DNA from: an uncultured Rhodocyclaceae bacterium
GTDB lineage: Bacteria > Pseudomonadota > Gammaproteobacteria > Burkholderiales > Rhodocyclaceae
Length of the DNA stretch: 26,064 nt
Direction of reading: 5' to 3'
Assembly (NCBI GenBank): GCA_937892345.1
Contig: CALAGF010000286.1
Location: 1-26,064, forward strand
Part shown: positions 7,137-15,128 of the stretch, one piece after another
Layout: every line of letters starts with the position of its first letter
How positions within the stretch are numbered: position 1 is the first letter of the stretch
Notes under the pieces: model-generated
Databases searched by the model: none
What the model was told of the DNA's origin: nothing
The model's input: the letters and a program-made list of their open reading frames with translations, nothing else
Translations under genes and position numbers: made by a program

Positions 7137-7907
7137 ATGCCCCCTTCGCGCCAGCCCGTGTCCGTTGCAATCATCACGCTCAATGCGGCATCGCAACTTG
7201 CCGCCTGCCTCGACAGCGTGCGCTTTGCCGACGAGTTGGTGATTATCGATTCGGGCAGCACCGACGGCACGCAGGCTCTAGCCGAAGCACGCGGCGCACG
7301 CGTCATTCAGCAGCCCTGGCTCGGCTTCGGGCCGCAAAAACAATTTGCCGTCGATGCCGCCAGCCACGACTGGGTGCTTTGCCTGGATGCCGACGAGCGG
7401 GTGAGCCCCGAATTGCGGGCCAGTATCGAAAATGCCCTCAGCGCGCCGTCGACCGCAGCATTTCGTTTTCCGCGCTGCAATCGCTTTCTCGGTCGTTACC
7501 TGAAATACGGCGAAGGCTATCCGGACTGGTCACTGCGCCTTTTTGATCGACGCCACGCCCGCTGGTCTGATGACGCGGTTCATGAAAAGGTGATTGCCGA
7601 CGGCGCCATCGGTCAACTCTCCGGCGACCTGTTGCACGATTCGGCCGAATCACTGGCCAACTACCTGACCAAGCAGAACCGTTACACCACGCTGGCAGCC
7701 GAAATGGCCGTCGCTGCGGGCAAGCGCAGCAGCCTCGGGCGCCTTGCACTCAGCCCGCTGGTGCGCTTCATCAAATTCTATTTCATCCGCCAGGGCTTCC
7801 GCGACGGCCTGCCCGGCCTGATTCACATTGCCATCGGCTGTTTCAACAGCTTCCTCAAATATGCCAAGATGGTCGAGCTGCAAAACAGCCGATCCACACT
7901 CCGGTAA
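7137..7907 (+). CDS. WaaE/KdtX-like family 2 glycosyltransferase (LPS core)
   Basis: A cytoplasmic GT-A glycosyltransferase of 256 residues that most resembles the WaaE/KdtX group, which adds a glucose-type residue to inner-core heptose. Visible motifs: VSVAIITLNAA at the nucleotide-binding start, ELVIIDSGSTDGT, the metal-binding DxD in LCLDADERVS (Asp84/Asp86), and the WaaE-like block RFPRCNRFLGRYLKYGEGYPDWSLRLFDR followed by HEKV. The C-terminus (VRFIKFYFIRQGFRDGLPGLIHI) is amphipathic and likely touches the membrane. The ATG at 7137 has no evident ribosome site; a GTG at 7158 just before the first strand is an alternative. Placement beside waaC-waaA supports a core-oligosaccharide role. 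The exact sugar is unknown. Confidence 0.85.
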   Translation: MPPSRQPVSVAIITLNAASQLAACLDSVRFADELVIIDSGSTDGTQALAEARGARVIQQPWLGFGPQKQFAVDAASHDWVLCLDADERVSPELRASIENALSAPSTAAFRFPRCNRFLGRYLKYGEGYPDWSLRLFDRRHARWSDDAVHEKVIADGAIGQLSGDLLHDSAESLANYLTKQNRYTTLAAEMAVAAGKRSSLGRLALSPLVRFIKFYFIRQGFRDGLPGLIHIAIGCFNSFLKYAKMVELQNSRSTLR

Positions 7908-7910
7908 AAT
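7905..7910 (+). promoter_or_regulatory. -10 box (TAAAAT) before the epimerase
   Basis: CCGG-TAAAAT-CCCC overlaps the TAA stop of the upstream glycosyltransferase and stands 27 bases before the epimerase ATG. It has the same flanks as the boxes at 2536 and 19007. No clear -35 was found. Confidence 0.4.
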
Positions 7911-7936
7911 CCCCACTTTGCTTTCGGCCTGATTCC

Positions 7937-8944
7937 ATGAAAATTCTCGTCACCGGCGCCGCCGGCTTCATCGGCATGTACACCGCGCAACGCCTGCTCG
8001 AACGCGGCGACGAAGTGGTCGGCATCGACAATCTCAACGACTATTACGCGGTTTCGCTGAAAACCGACCGGCTAAATACGCTCACGGGCCAGCAGGGCTT
8101 CCGCTTCATCGAACTCGATCTCGCCGACCGCAGCGGCATGGACCAGCTATTTGCCGATGAAAAATTCGACAAGGTCGTCAATCTTGCTGCGCAGGCTGGT
8201 GTGCGCTACTCACTGCAAAACCCGCGAGCCTACGCCGACAGCAACCTGCTCGGTTTCGTGAATATTCTCGAAGGCTGCCGTCACAATGGCGTGCGCCACC
8301 TGGTCTATGCCTCCAGTTCCAGCGTCTATGGCGGCAACCGGAAAATGCCTTTTTCCGAGCACGACAGCGTCGATCATCCGGTCAGCCTGTACGCAGCCAC
8401 CAAGAAGGCCAACGAACTGATGGCCCACAGCTACAGCCATCTCTACAACCTGCCGACCACCGGCCTGCGCTTCTTTACCGTGTATGGCCCCTGGGGCCGG
8501 CCCGACATGGCGCCCTTCCTGTTTGCCGATGCCATCCTCCACGACCGGCCGATCAAGGTTTTCAACCACGGCAACATGCAGCGGGATTTCACCTACATCG
8601 ACGACATCGTTGAGGGCGTAATCCGGGCGCTGGACCGCGATGCAACGGTCGACACTGCCTATGACCCGATTTCCGCCGATCCCGCCAGCAGCAACGTGCC
8701 TTACCGCGTGTTCAACATCGGCAACAGCGATCCGGTGCCCTTGATGGACTTCATCGGCGCCCTCGAAGGGGCCATCGGCAAGACCGCCGAAAAGATTTAC
8801 CTGCCCATGCAGGATGGCGATGTACCGGCCACCTATGCCGATACCTCGCTGCTTGATCAATGGGTCGGCTTTGCGCCGGCCACTCCCATCCAGGCAGGCG
8901 TTGATCGCTTCGTCGCCTGGTATCGCGATTACTACCAGCTTTAA
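7937..8944 (+). CDS. UDP-glucuronate 4-epimerase-like NAD-dependent sugar epimerase
   Basis: A short-chain dehydrogenase/reductase-type epimerase of 335 residues, closest in style to the CapI/LspL UDP-glucuronate 4-epimerases that make UDP-galacturonate. It has the NAD-binding GAAGFIG at residues 7-13, the DNLNDYYAVSLKTDRL segment characteristic of this subgroup, NLAAQAGVRYSLQNPRAYADSN, the catalytic Ser in YASSSSVYG, and Tyr152/Lys156 in SLYAATKKANE. FFTVYGPWGRPDMAPFLF and the QRDFTYIDDIVEG block follow. It lies between a core glycosyltransferase and glmS, which suggests that it supplies an acidic sugar for LPS or exopolysaccharide. A -10-like TAAAAT at 7905-7910 may give it its own promoter. 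Substrate specificity is inferred from similarity only. Confidence 0.88.
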   Translation: MKILVTGAAGFIGMYTAQRLLERGDEVVGIDNLNDYYAVSLKTDRLNTLTGQQGFRFIELDLADRSGMDQLFADEKFDKVVNLAAQAGVRYSLQNPRAYADSNLLGFVNILEGCRHNGVRHLVYASSSSVYGGNRKMPFSEHDSVDHPVSLYAATKKANELMAHSYSHLYNLPTTGLRFFTVYGPWGRPDMAPFLFADAILHDRPIKVFNHGNMQRDFTYIDDIVEGVIRALDRDATVDTAYDPISADPASSNVPYRVFNIGNSDPVPLMDFIGALEGAIGKTAEKIYLPMQDGDVPATYADTSLLDQWVGFAPATPIQAGVDRFVAWYRDYYQL

Positions 8945-8954
8945 GGATCTCACC

Positions 8955-10778
8955 ATGTGCGGCATCGTCGCGGCAGCAGCCGGCAACAACATCGTTCCCG
9001 TCCTGATCGAAGGACTGAAGAAACTGGAATACCGGGGCTATGACTCCGCCGGCCTGGCCGTGATTGGCCAATCGGCCATCGAGCGGGTGCGCTCGGTCGG
9101 GCGGGTCGCCGAACTCGAAGCCGGTTCGGCGCAGACTTCGTCCCATACCGGCATCGCCCACACCCGCTGGGCCACGCACGGGGTTCCCAGTGAACGCAAT
9201 GCCCATCCGCACGTCTCGGGCAGCATTGCGGTGGTCCACAACGGGATCATCGAAAATTACGAGAGCCTGCGCAGCGAACTGACGGCACAGGGCTATGTAT
9301 TTACCTCGGATACCGACACCGAAAGCATCGCCCACCTGGTCGAGTCCCTGCTCAAGACCGAACCCGACCTGATGACCGCCGTTCGCCTGGCCTGCCAGCG
9401 CTTGATCGGGGCTTACGCCATCGCCGTCATCGATGAGCGCCAACCCGGCAAGGTGGTGGTGTCACGCGAAGGTTCGCCCTTGCTGCTCGGCGTGTCCGAT
9501 CAAGGCAATTACGCGGCGTCGGATGCCTCGGCCCTGCTGCAGGTCACGCGCAACATGGTGTATCTGGAAAATGGCGATATCGCCGAGTTGACCGTTGATG
9601 GCGTGCGCATCATGCGTCTGGATGGCAGCCCGGTCGAACGCCCGGTCAATGTCTCGCAACTCTCCGCCGCAGCAGTCGAACTGGGCAATTACCGCCACTT
9701 CATGCAGAAGGAAATCTTCGAGCAACCGGAAGCCCTGGCCAACACGCTGGAAATCATTGGCGGCAGCAAGAGCATCCAACCGGGCATTTTCGGCGCTGAA
9801 GCCGTCAACTTGCTTGCCGATATTGACCACATCCTGATTCTGGCCTGCGGCACCAGCAGCCACTCCGGCTTTACCGCCCGCTACTGGCTGGAAGCCATTG
9901 CCGGCATTCCCTGCACCGTGGAAATTGCCAGCGAATACCGTTATCGCACCTCGGTCCCCAATCCGCGCCAGCTTATCGTCGCCATTTCCCAATCCGGCGA
10001 AACCGCCGACACGCTGGCGGCGCTACGCCACGCCAAGGCGCTGGGCCAGGCAAAAACCCTGGCGATCTGCAATGTGCCGGAATCGGCCATCGTGCGCGAA
10101 TGCGCCCTGCGTTTCATCACCCGCGCCGGCCCGGAAATTGGCGTTGCCTCCACCAAGGCCTTCACCACCCAGCTGGCGGCGCTGTTCGTACTGACACTGG
10201 TAGTCGCCAAAGTTCGCAACCGCCTGAGTGCCGAACAGGAAAGCACCTACATCGACCAGATGCGCCACCTGCCGGTTGCCGTGCACAAGGTGCTGGAACT
10301 GGAACCGGAAATCGAGTCCTGGGCCAAGCGTTTTGCCGACAAGCAGCACGCCCTCTTCCTCGGCCGCGGCCGCCACTACCCGATCGCCATGGAAGGCGCG
10401 CTCAAGCTCAAGGAAATTTCCTACATCCACGCCGAAGCCTACCCGGCGGGCGAACTCAAACATGGCCCGCTGGCACTGGTCGATGCCGACATGCCGGTGA
10501 TTTCGGTTGCTCCCAACGACGAACTGATCGACAAGCTGAAATCCAACCTCAAGGAAGTTCAGGCGCGCGGCGGCGAACTTTACGTGTTCGCGGACGGCGA
10601 TTCAGAAATCCCGGAAACCGATGGCGTGCATATCCTGCGCCTGCCGGAACACTACGGTCAGTTGTCGCCCATCCTGCACGTGATTCCCTTGCAACTCCTG
10701 TCCTATCACGCTGCACTGGTGAAAGGGACCGATGTGGACAAACCGCGCAATCTGGCGAAATCCGTGACCGTGGAATGA
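8955..10778 (+). CDS. glmS: Glutamine--fructose-6-phosphate aminotransferase (isomerizing)
   Basis: Makes glucosamine-6-phosphate from fructose-6-phosphate and glutamine, the entry to UDP-GlcNAc for peptidoglycan and LPS. The ATG at 8955 is fixed by the required N-terminal nucleophile (MCGIV: Cys becomes residue 1 after Met removal) and by an AAGGAT ribosome site. The 607-residue product has the class II amidotransferase domain (EYRGYDSAGLAV, HTRWATHG, VVHNGIIENY, SDTDTE) and two SIS isomerase domains (LACGTSSHSG, ISQSGETADTL, GRGRHYPIAMEGALKLKEISYIHAEAYPAGELKHGPLAL), and ends in the canonical DKPRNLAKSVTVE. It starts 10 bases after the epimerase stop. I saw no ribozyme or small-RNA target site in its short leader. 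Confidence 0.98.
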   Translation: MCGIVAAAAGNNIVPVLIEGLKKLEYRGYDSAGLAVIGQSAIERVRSVGRVAELEAGSAQTSSHTGIAHTRWATHGVPSERNAHPHVSGSIAVVHNGIIENYESLRSELTAQGYVFTSDTDTESIAHLVESLLKTEPDLMTAVRLACQRLIGAYAIAVIDERQPGKVVVSREGSPLLLGVSDQGNYAASDASALLQVTRNMVYLENGDIAELTVDGVRIMRLDGSPVERPVNVSQLSAAAVELGNYRHFMQKEIFEQPEALANTLEIIGGSKSIQPGIFGAEAVNLLADIDHILILACGTSSHSGFTARYWLEAIAGIPCTVEIASEYRYRTSVPNPRQLIVAISQSGETADTLAALRHAKALGQAKTLAICNVPESAIVRECALRFITRAGPEIGVASTKAFTTQLAALFVLTLVVAKVRNRLSAEQESTYIDQMRHLPVAVHKVLELEPEIESWAKRFADKQHALFLGRGRHYPIAMEGALKLKEISYIHAEAYPAGELKHGPLALVDADMPVISVAPNDELIDKLKSNLKEVQARGGELYVFADGDSEIPETDGVHILRLPEHYGQLSPILHVIPLQLLSYHAALVKGTDVDKPRNLAKSVTVE

Positions 10779-10813
10779 GGTTTTTCATCATTTCCCGCGG
10801 TCGACCGTAACTC

Positions 10814-11644
10814 ATGGCCACTTTTGCCATTGGCGACATCCAGGGCTGCTACGACTCCTTGCGCCGCCTGCTGGACTTTTGCGCTTTTGATGCGCAAAAC
10901 GATCGCCTCTGGCTGGTCGGTGACTTGGTCAATCGCGGCCCCAAATCGCTGGAAACGCTGCGCTTCCTGAAATCGCTCGGCAATTCGGCATTGACCGTAC
11001 TTGGCAATCACGACCTCTACCTGCTGATGGTTGCCGAAGGCGGCGCCAAATTTCGTGGCAAGGACGATACGCTGCAGGCCATTTTCGATGCACCCGATTG
11101 TGCCGAGCTGCTCGACTGGCTGCGCCACCAAGCGCTTTGCCATACCGAGGGCGATTACTGCATGGTCCACGCCGGCCTGCTGCCGCAATGGACGATAGAG
11201 CAGGCGCGAGCGCTGGCACGCGAAGTCGAAGCCGCCTTGCAAGGGCCGCAATACCGCGAATTCGTGACGAATCTCTGGGGCAGCGAGCCTGCCGGCTGGT
11301 CCGATGAACTGACGGGCTGGCAGCGTCTGCGCGTGATCGTCAACGCCATGACGCGGATGCGTTTCTGCACCCCGGAGGGCATCATGGAATTCAAGACCAA
11401 GGGCGAACTGGTCAAGGCGCCCGCAGGCCATCTGCCTTGGTTTGAGGTGCCGGGCCGGAAAAGTGCAGACAAGGTGGTGGTCGCCGGCCACTGGTCGGCA
11501 CTCGGACTGAAGATCACGCCCCATCTGCTGGCGCTTGATTCAGGCTGCCTGTGGGGCGGAAAACTCAGCGCCCTGCGTCTGGAAGATCGCCAGCTGTTCC
11601 AGGTAGATTGTTCGCCCGGGGAAGCCCAGCCCCTTCAGCGATAG
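10814..11644 (+). CDS. apaH: Symmetrical bis(5'-nucleosyl)-tetraphosphatase (Ap4A hydrolase)
   Basis: Splits Ap4A into two ADP and can remove Np4 caps from RNA. The metallophosphatase motifs are in order: GDIQGC at the N-terminus, GDLVNRGP, GNHD, and the later HAGLLPQW and GHWSALG. At 276 residues it is full length; the ApaH-specific NAMTRMRFCTPEG block is present. It follows glmS by 35 bases and could be read through from it. Its last 80 bases overlap the convergent acyltransferase gene, so the ending VDCSPGEAQPLQR shares DNA with that gene's C-terminus. No strong ribosome site precedes the ATG. Confidence 0.95.
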   Translation: MATFAIGDIQGCYDSLRRLLDFCAFDAQNDRLWLVGDLVNRGPKSLETLRFLKSLGNSALTVLGNHDLYLLMVAEGGAKFRGKDDTLQAIFDAPDCAELLDWLRHQALCHTEGDYCMVHAGLLPQWTIEQARALAREVEAALQGPQYREFVTNLWGSEPAGWSDELTGWQRLRVIVNAMTRMRFCTPEGIMEFKTKGELVKAPAGHLPWFEVPGRKSADKVVVAGHWSALGLKITPHLLALDSGCLWGGKLSALRLEDRQLFQVDCSPGEAQPLQR

Positions 11645-12359
11645 CTTCGCGCGCCAGCGCGGCAACCTGCTTGCGATCCTCGCCGTTCATACCCAGCAAA
11701 GGCTTGCTCACCAATCGGGCAACAATCCGCTTGCGGCGCAAAATAGCCGCAGTGCATTCGCCCAGCGAGATATCGCCGTCGTAACGCGGTGCCATGCAGC
11801 GCTCCCCATTTTCCTGCCAGTAGGACAAGGCCACCGGCAGCACCGGCCGACCTGCAGCAAGCGCCGGCTGGATCAGTGCGGCGTGGAAATGCAACAGGCT
11901 CAGACCGTCGGTCGTTGTCCCCTCGGGGAATACCGCCACATGCTTGCCTTTGCCCAACAACTCCGCAACCTGGGCATTGATCAGGCGCGCATGACCGCGA
12001 CTGCCCCGGCGCAGGAAAACCGTATCATTCCGCGCCGCCAGCCAGCCAATCAATGGCCAGTGCCGCACCTCTTCCTTGGACACGAATGCCGCCGGCAGCG
12101 CGGCATTGATCACGAAGATATCGATCCAGGAAACATGGTTGGCCACCAGCAGCGCACCGGGTACGGCATGCGCCAGATCGGCCTCGACCTGAATCCCCAA
12201 GGCATCGAGCAATGCCGCCGACCAACTTTGCCGGAGCAGCAGTCGACGCCGGTCTCCACACAGGGGATAACAGGTCAGCGCGACCGCAAGTGCGCTCAGG
12301 ACCAGCAGAGTCAGCCTGAAAATCCGGAAGCCGCGAATGAAGAGATTGGTCTGACTCAG
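11565..12359 (-). CDS. olsA: PlsC-type lysolipid O-acyltransferase, probable OlsA
   Basis: An inner-membrane acyltransferase of the PlsC family. It has an N-terminal hydrophobic segment (FRLTLLVLSALAVALTCYPL), the HX4D motif in NHVSWID, and the acceptor motif FPEGTT. Its position directly after a GNAT-type N-acyltransferase matches the olsB-olsA order, so the inferred reaction is O-acylation of lyso-ornithine lipid; a plain lysophosphatidate acyltransferase is the alternative. The start is uncertain. The only in-frame ATG and GTG (12470, 12455) lie over 95 bases inside olsB and would add a Pro/Gly/Gln-rich, non-membrane stretch. A CTG at 12359 overlaps the olsB TGA (CTGA) and gives 264 residues of normal layout, so I used that. 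The 3' end overlaps apaH by 80 bases. Confidence 0.8.
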   Translation of the reverse strand: MSQTNLFIRGFRIFRLTLLVLSALAVALTCYPLCGDRRRLLLRQSWSAALLDALGIQVEADLAHAVPGALLVANHVSWIDIFVINAALPAAFVSKEEVRHWPLIGWLAARNDTVFLRRGSRGHARLINAQVAELLGKGKHVAVFPEGTTTDGLSLLHFHAALIQPALAAGRPVLPVALSYWQENGERCMAPRYDGDISLGECTAAILRRKRIVARLVSKPLLGMNGEDRKQVAALAREAIAEGAGLPRANNLPGTAGDLPDAGR

Positions 12360-13117
12360 TTTTCTTGTCCCATGTAATGCTTGGCATAGCGGCTGGAAAC
12401 CTTGGCCATCGGCATCAGGATGGGCAGGTCTGCCGTGTTGAAATCGGGGTCCCACGCCGGCTCTCCGCAAATCCAGGCACCGGCACGCAGGTAACCCTTG
12501 ATCAACGGCGGCACCTCGGCAGGTCGATCATGTTGCAAGGCGGCCAAGGGCAAGGGACAGCGCGGAAAGACCCGGTACTCCTGCGGACCGAGGTGATCGG
12601 CAGCGAGGCGATGATACAGACTCGCCGCAGCATGTCCACCATCGGCCATGCTGATCGACGCACATCCCATCAGGTAATCATGACCGCGTTCGGCCATGTA
12701 TTGCGCCAGTCCGGACCACAGCAGGGTGATTGTGCCGCCGGTCCGGTAGTCCGGATGAACGCAGGAACGGCCGATTTCCACCAAGCGGCTACGCAAATGC
12801 TGCAGACGGGTCAGATCGAACTCGTTTTCGGAGTAATAGCCGATCTGGCGCGCATTGTCTGGCGACAGAATGCGATAGGTACCGACGATTTCACCGGAAT
12901 CACTGTCACGCACGACCAGATGTTCGCAATAAGGGTCGTAGATATCATGATCGACACCCGGCGTGCGGCTGGGCAGATTGGCCCCCATTTCGCCGGCAAA
13001 AACACGGTAGCGCAAGCGCTGAGCTTCGAGAATATCGCTCTGCGTATGAGCGAAGCCGACAGCGAGGCGCTTCTTTTCCGGGCGGCTACGCCCGGCCTTG
13101 GTCTGGATGTTTTCCAT
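12356..13117 (-). CDS. olsB: GNAT-fold N-acyltransferase, probable L-ornithine N-alpha-acyltransferase OlsB
   Basis: A 253-residue acyl-ACP-dependent N-acyltransferase of the hemolysin-like GNAT group. OlsB members attach a 3-hydroxy fatty acid to ornithine, the first step of ornithine lipid synthesis. Visible: AVGFAHTQSDILEAQRLRYRVFAGEMGA at the N-terminus, FDPYCEHLVV-like DPYCEHLVVRD, VGTYRILSP, VEIGRSCVHPDYRTGGTI, the YLMGCASISM strand, and PPLIKGYLRAGAWICGEPAWDPDFNTAD near the end. A strong GGAG site lies 7 bases before the ATG but is buried in a predicted hairpin. Its stop overlaps the start of the O-acyltransferase, which fits the two-step OlsB-OlsA pathway. A glycine- or serine-lipid acyltransferase would look similar, so the amino acid is inferred. 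Confidence 0.82.
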   Translation of the reverse strand: MENIQTKAGRSRPEKKRLAVGFAHTQSDILEAQRLRYRVFAGEMGANLPSRTPGVDHDIYDPYCEHLVVRDSDSGEIVGTYRILSPDNARQIGYYSENEFDLTRLQHLRSRLVEIGRSCVHPDYRTGGTITLLWSGLAQYMAERGHDYLMGCASISMADGGHAAASLYHRLAADHLGPQEYRVFPRCPLPLAALQHDRPAEVPPLIKGYLRAGAWICGEPAWDPDFNTADLPILMPMAKVSSRYAKHYMGQEN

Positions 13118-13120
13118 CTG

Positions 13121-13147
13121 TGTTCTCCTTTTTGTTTACGGAGAACA
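13121..13147 (-). promoter_or_regulatory. Hairpin masking the olsB ribosome binding site
   Basis: On the reverse strand TGTTCTCC (13147-13140) pairs perfectly with GGAGAACA (13128-13121) across an 11-base A-rich loop. GGAG is the ribosome binding site of olsB. The stem would hide it, making this a candidate switchable leader (temperature, protein, small RNA or ribosome driven). Confidence 0.5.
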
Positions 13148-13208
13148 GGATGAAATGGCGCTGTTACACGCCTATTGCCCTTCTTTTACAGGGAGGTTTC
13201 AGCCCGCT

Positions 13209-14141
13209 TTACCAAGGTTTGCAACCGAACGCACGCTCGTAACGCGCAGCGATTTCTTCCCGCGATGGCTGGTGGTTCTGGCCACCACGCTGAGCAATCT
13301 TGATCGCCCCCATCACGGAAGCGAGGCGTCCCGTGGTCAGCCAGTCGAAGCCTTGGGCAATCCCGTAGAGCAAGCCGCCCCGGTAAGCATCGCCGCATCC
13401 GGTCGGATCAACGATGGCATCCGGTTGGACACAGGGAATTTCGAGTTTCTGGCCGTCGACGTAAATTTCCGAGCCTGCGCCACCCCGGGTGACGATCAAG
13501 GCCTTGACCTCGGCTGCCAGCTGTTCAAGGCTGCGCCCCGTCCGGTCGCAGGCCAACTTGGCTTCGTAATCGTTAAAACAGGCGTAGTCGGCAAGCCTCA
13601 AAAAATCCATCAGATCGTCGCCGCTGAACATCGGCAGCCCCTGACCCGGATCGAAAACGAAGGGCACGCCCGCGGCGGCAAAATCGCGGGCATGCTGCAA
13701 CATGCCATCACGGCCATCCGGTGCCACGATACCCAGCGAGGCATTCGCACGGTCAACCTTGTTCAGATGCGAAAAACTCATTGCACCAGGGTGGAATGCG
13801 GTGATCTGGTTGTCGTCGAGATCAGTGGTAATAAACGCCTGCGCCGTGAAACTGCCCGGCACTGAGCGAACTTGCGCGCGGCTCAGCCCCAGCTTGTCTA
13901 GGCGATCCAGGTAGGGCTGTGCATCATCGCCCACGGTGGCCATGATCGTTGCATCGCCACCCAGCAGCATCAGGTTGTAGGCGATATTGCCGGCACAGCC
14001 GCCAAATTCGCGCCGCATTTCGGGTACCAGAAAGGCCACATTCAGAATGTGAATCTGCTCAGGCAGGATGTGGTTCTTGAAACGGTCCGGAAAGACCATG
14101 ATGTTGTCGAAAGCAAGCGAACCGCAGATCAGAGTCGTCAT
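13209..14141 (-). CDS. PfkB-family carbohydrate (adenosine-kinase-like) kinase
   Basis: A ribokinase-fold sugar or nucleoside kinase. I chose the ATG at 14141 (MTTLICGSLAFDNI, 310 residues); a TTG three codons earlier directly follows the upstream stop but is less likely. Motifs: the start strand LICGSLAFDNIM, the substrate-side GGCAGNIAYNLMLLGG signature, VRSVPGSFTAQAFITTDLDDNQITAFHPGAM, FNDYEAKL, VTRGGAGSEIY, and the catalytic anion-hole DPTGCGDAYRGGLLYG with the base Asp. The GCAGN signature and DDNQ segment resemble bacterial adenosine-kinase-like proteins, but the true substrate cannot be read off. It is the last gene of the accBC-prmA unit, 10 bases after the DUF3426 stop. Confidence 0.88.
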   Translation of the reverse strand: MTTLICGSLAFDNIMVFPDRFKNHILPEQIHILNVAFLVPEMRREFGGCAGNIAYNLMLLGGDATIMATVGDDAQPYLDRLDKLGLSRAQVRSVPGSFTAQAFITTDLDDNQITAFHPGAMSFSHLNKVDRANASLGIVAPDGRDGMLQHARDFAAAGVPFVFDPGQGLPMFSGDDLMDFLRLADYACFNDYEAKLACDRTGRSLEQLAAEVKALIVTRGGAGSEIYVDGQKLEIPCVQPDAIVDPTGCGDAYRGGLLYGIAQGFDWLTTGRLASVMGAIKIAQRGGQNHQPSREEIAARYERAFGCKPW

Positions 14142-14150
14142 GAAGGGCAA

Positions 14151-15128
14151 TCAGGGATAAAAGATGTACAGGCGGTAGCCGGCGGCGCCAATTTCCCGGG
14201 CCTCGATCCAGAGCTGGACGGCCGTTTCACCGTAGCTGGAGAAGGCTTCGGACAACAACTCCGGCTCAAGATATTCAGCAGGTGGAATCACCCGGCGGGC
14301 CACGACGACGTCGTTGACGTCGGTCAGGGTCAGTTCCAGCGACGGCCAAGCCTGACGGTAGCCGGCAAGATTTTTCAGCGCAGCATTCAGGATGAACATG
14401 TCACGCTCCGAATCCACCTTGAGCCCGGAGCTTTCAATCGATACCAGAGCTGAATCGGTCGGCAGAGGCACGGCGATGCCGAGCAGCGCGTAATACTTTT
14501 CGACCTGCGGCAAACGTTTCACCAGATCGGTACGGAACTGGTACAGCCCCTGAGCGCCAAGGACGAGGAAAAGCAATGCAATCGAGAGTACGAAAGGCCA
14601 AAGCGGCCGCGTGCTTTCGTGTGCATCGAAGCCGCGCACGCTCTCAGTGGCCAGCGCACCGGCTGCCCAACGGTTGTAAGCCGGGGTTTCATCAAGGCTG
14701 CGTGCAGCCAGCAGGCCCTGGTCTCGTGCCACCTTGGCCGGCTCATCTGACTTGGCTGCCGCCGGCTCGCGCATCGGCGAGTCGTCCATGATCATCACCG
14801 TGGCATCAACCACCTCGGGGATGGGCAATGCATCTTCCGAGTCATCGGCAGCAGACTGCTGGATACGGATTGAAGGGGCGGCCGGTGCATCACGGAGCGT
14901 ATCGACTTCAACAACACCCAGCGTCGGTTCCTTGCGAGAAGTCACGCCGGCTTCGTGCTCCGCCATTGCATTTTCACCCATCAGGTGATCGAATGCATTG
15001 AACAAGTGCTTGCATTGGCCGCAACGAACCATGCCGGCTTTGAGGCGAAGCTGATCCGAGGTGACACGAAAAACAGTGTCACACGCCGGACAGCGGGTAC
15101 GCGTCAGGACCTTGTCCCGGACAGACAT
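14151..15128 (-). CDS. Zinc-ribbon (MJ0042-type) and DUF3426 membrane protein
   Basis: A 325-residue protein with an N-terminal zinc ribbon (Cys13-x2-Cys16 and Cys36-x2-Cys39, in CPACDTVFRVTSDQL and GMVRCGQCKHLFNAF), an acidic Ala/Pro/Asp-rich linker, a single membrane helix at about residues 176-196, and a C-terminal DUF3426 domain (SALVSIESSGLKVDSERDMFILNAALKN, PSLELTLTDVNDVVVARRVIPPAEYL) expected in the periplasm. This architecture is common directly after prmA in betaproteobacteria, but its function is not established. The start overlaps the prmA 3' end by 25 bases. The zinc ribbon suggests nucleic-acid or protein binding on the cytoplasmic side; that is inference. Confidence 0.85.
   Translation of the reverse strand: MSVRDKVLTRTRCPACDTVFRVTSDQLRLKAGMVRCGQCKHLFNAFDHLMGENAMAEHEAGVTSRKEPTLGVVEVDTLRDAPAAPSIRIQQSAADDSEDALPIPEVVDATVMIMDDSPMREPAAAKSDEPAKVARDQGLLAARSLDETPAYNRWAAGALATESVRGFDAHESTRPLWPFVLSIALLFLVLGAQGLYQFRTDLVKRLPQVEKYYALLGIAVPLPTDSALVSIESSGLKVDSERDMFILNAALKNLAGYRQAWPSLELTLTDVNDVVVARRVIPPAEYLEPELLSEAFSSYGETAVQLWIEAREIGAAGYRLYIFYP

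Noticed and set aside
8814..8954. Upstream extension of the glmS frame
   Set aside because: It lies inside the epimerase gene, and GlmS needs Cys directly after the initiator Met.
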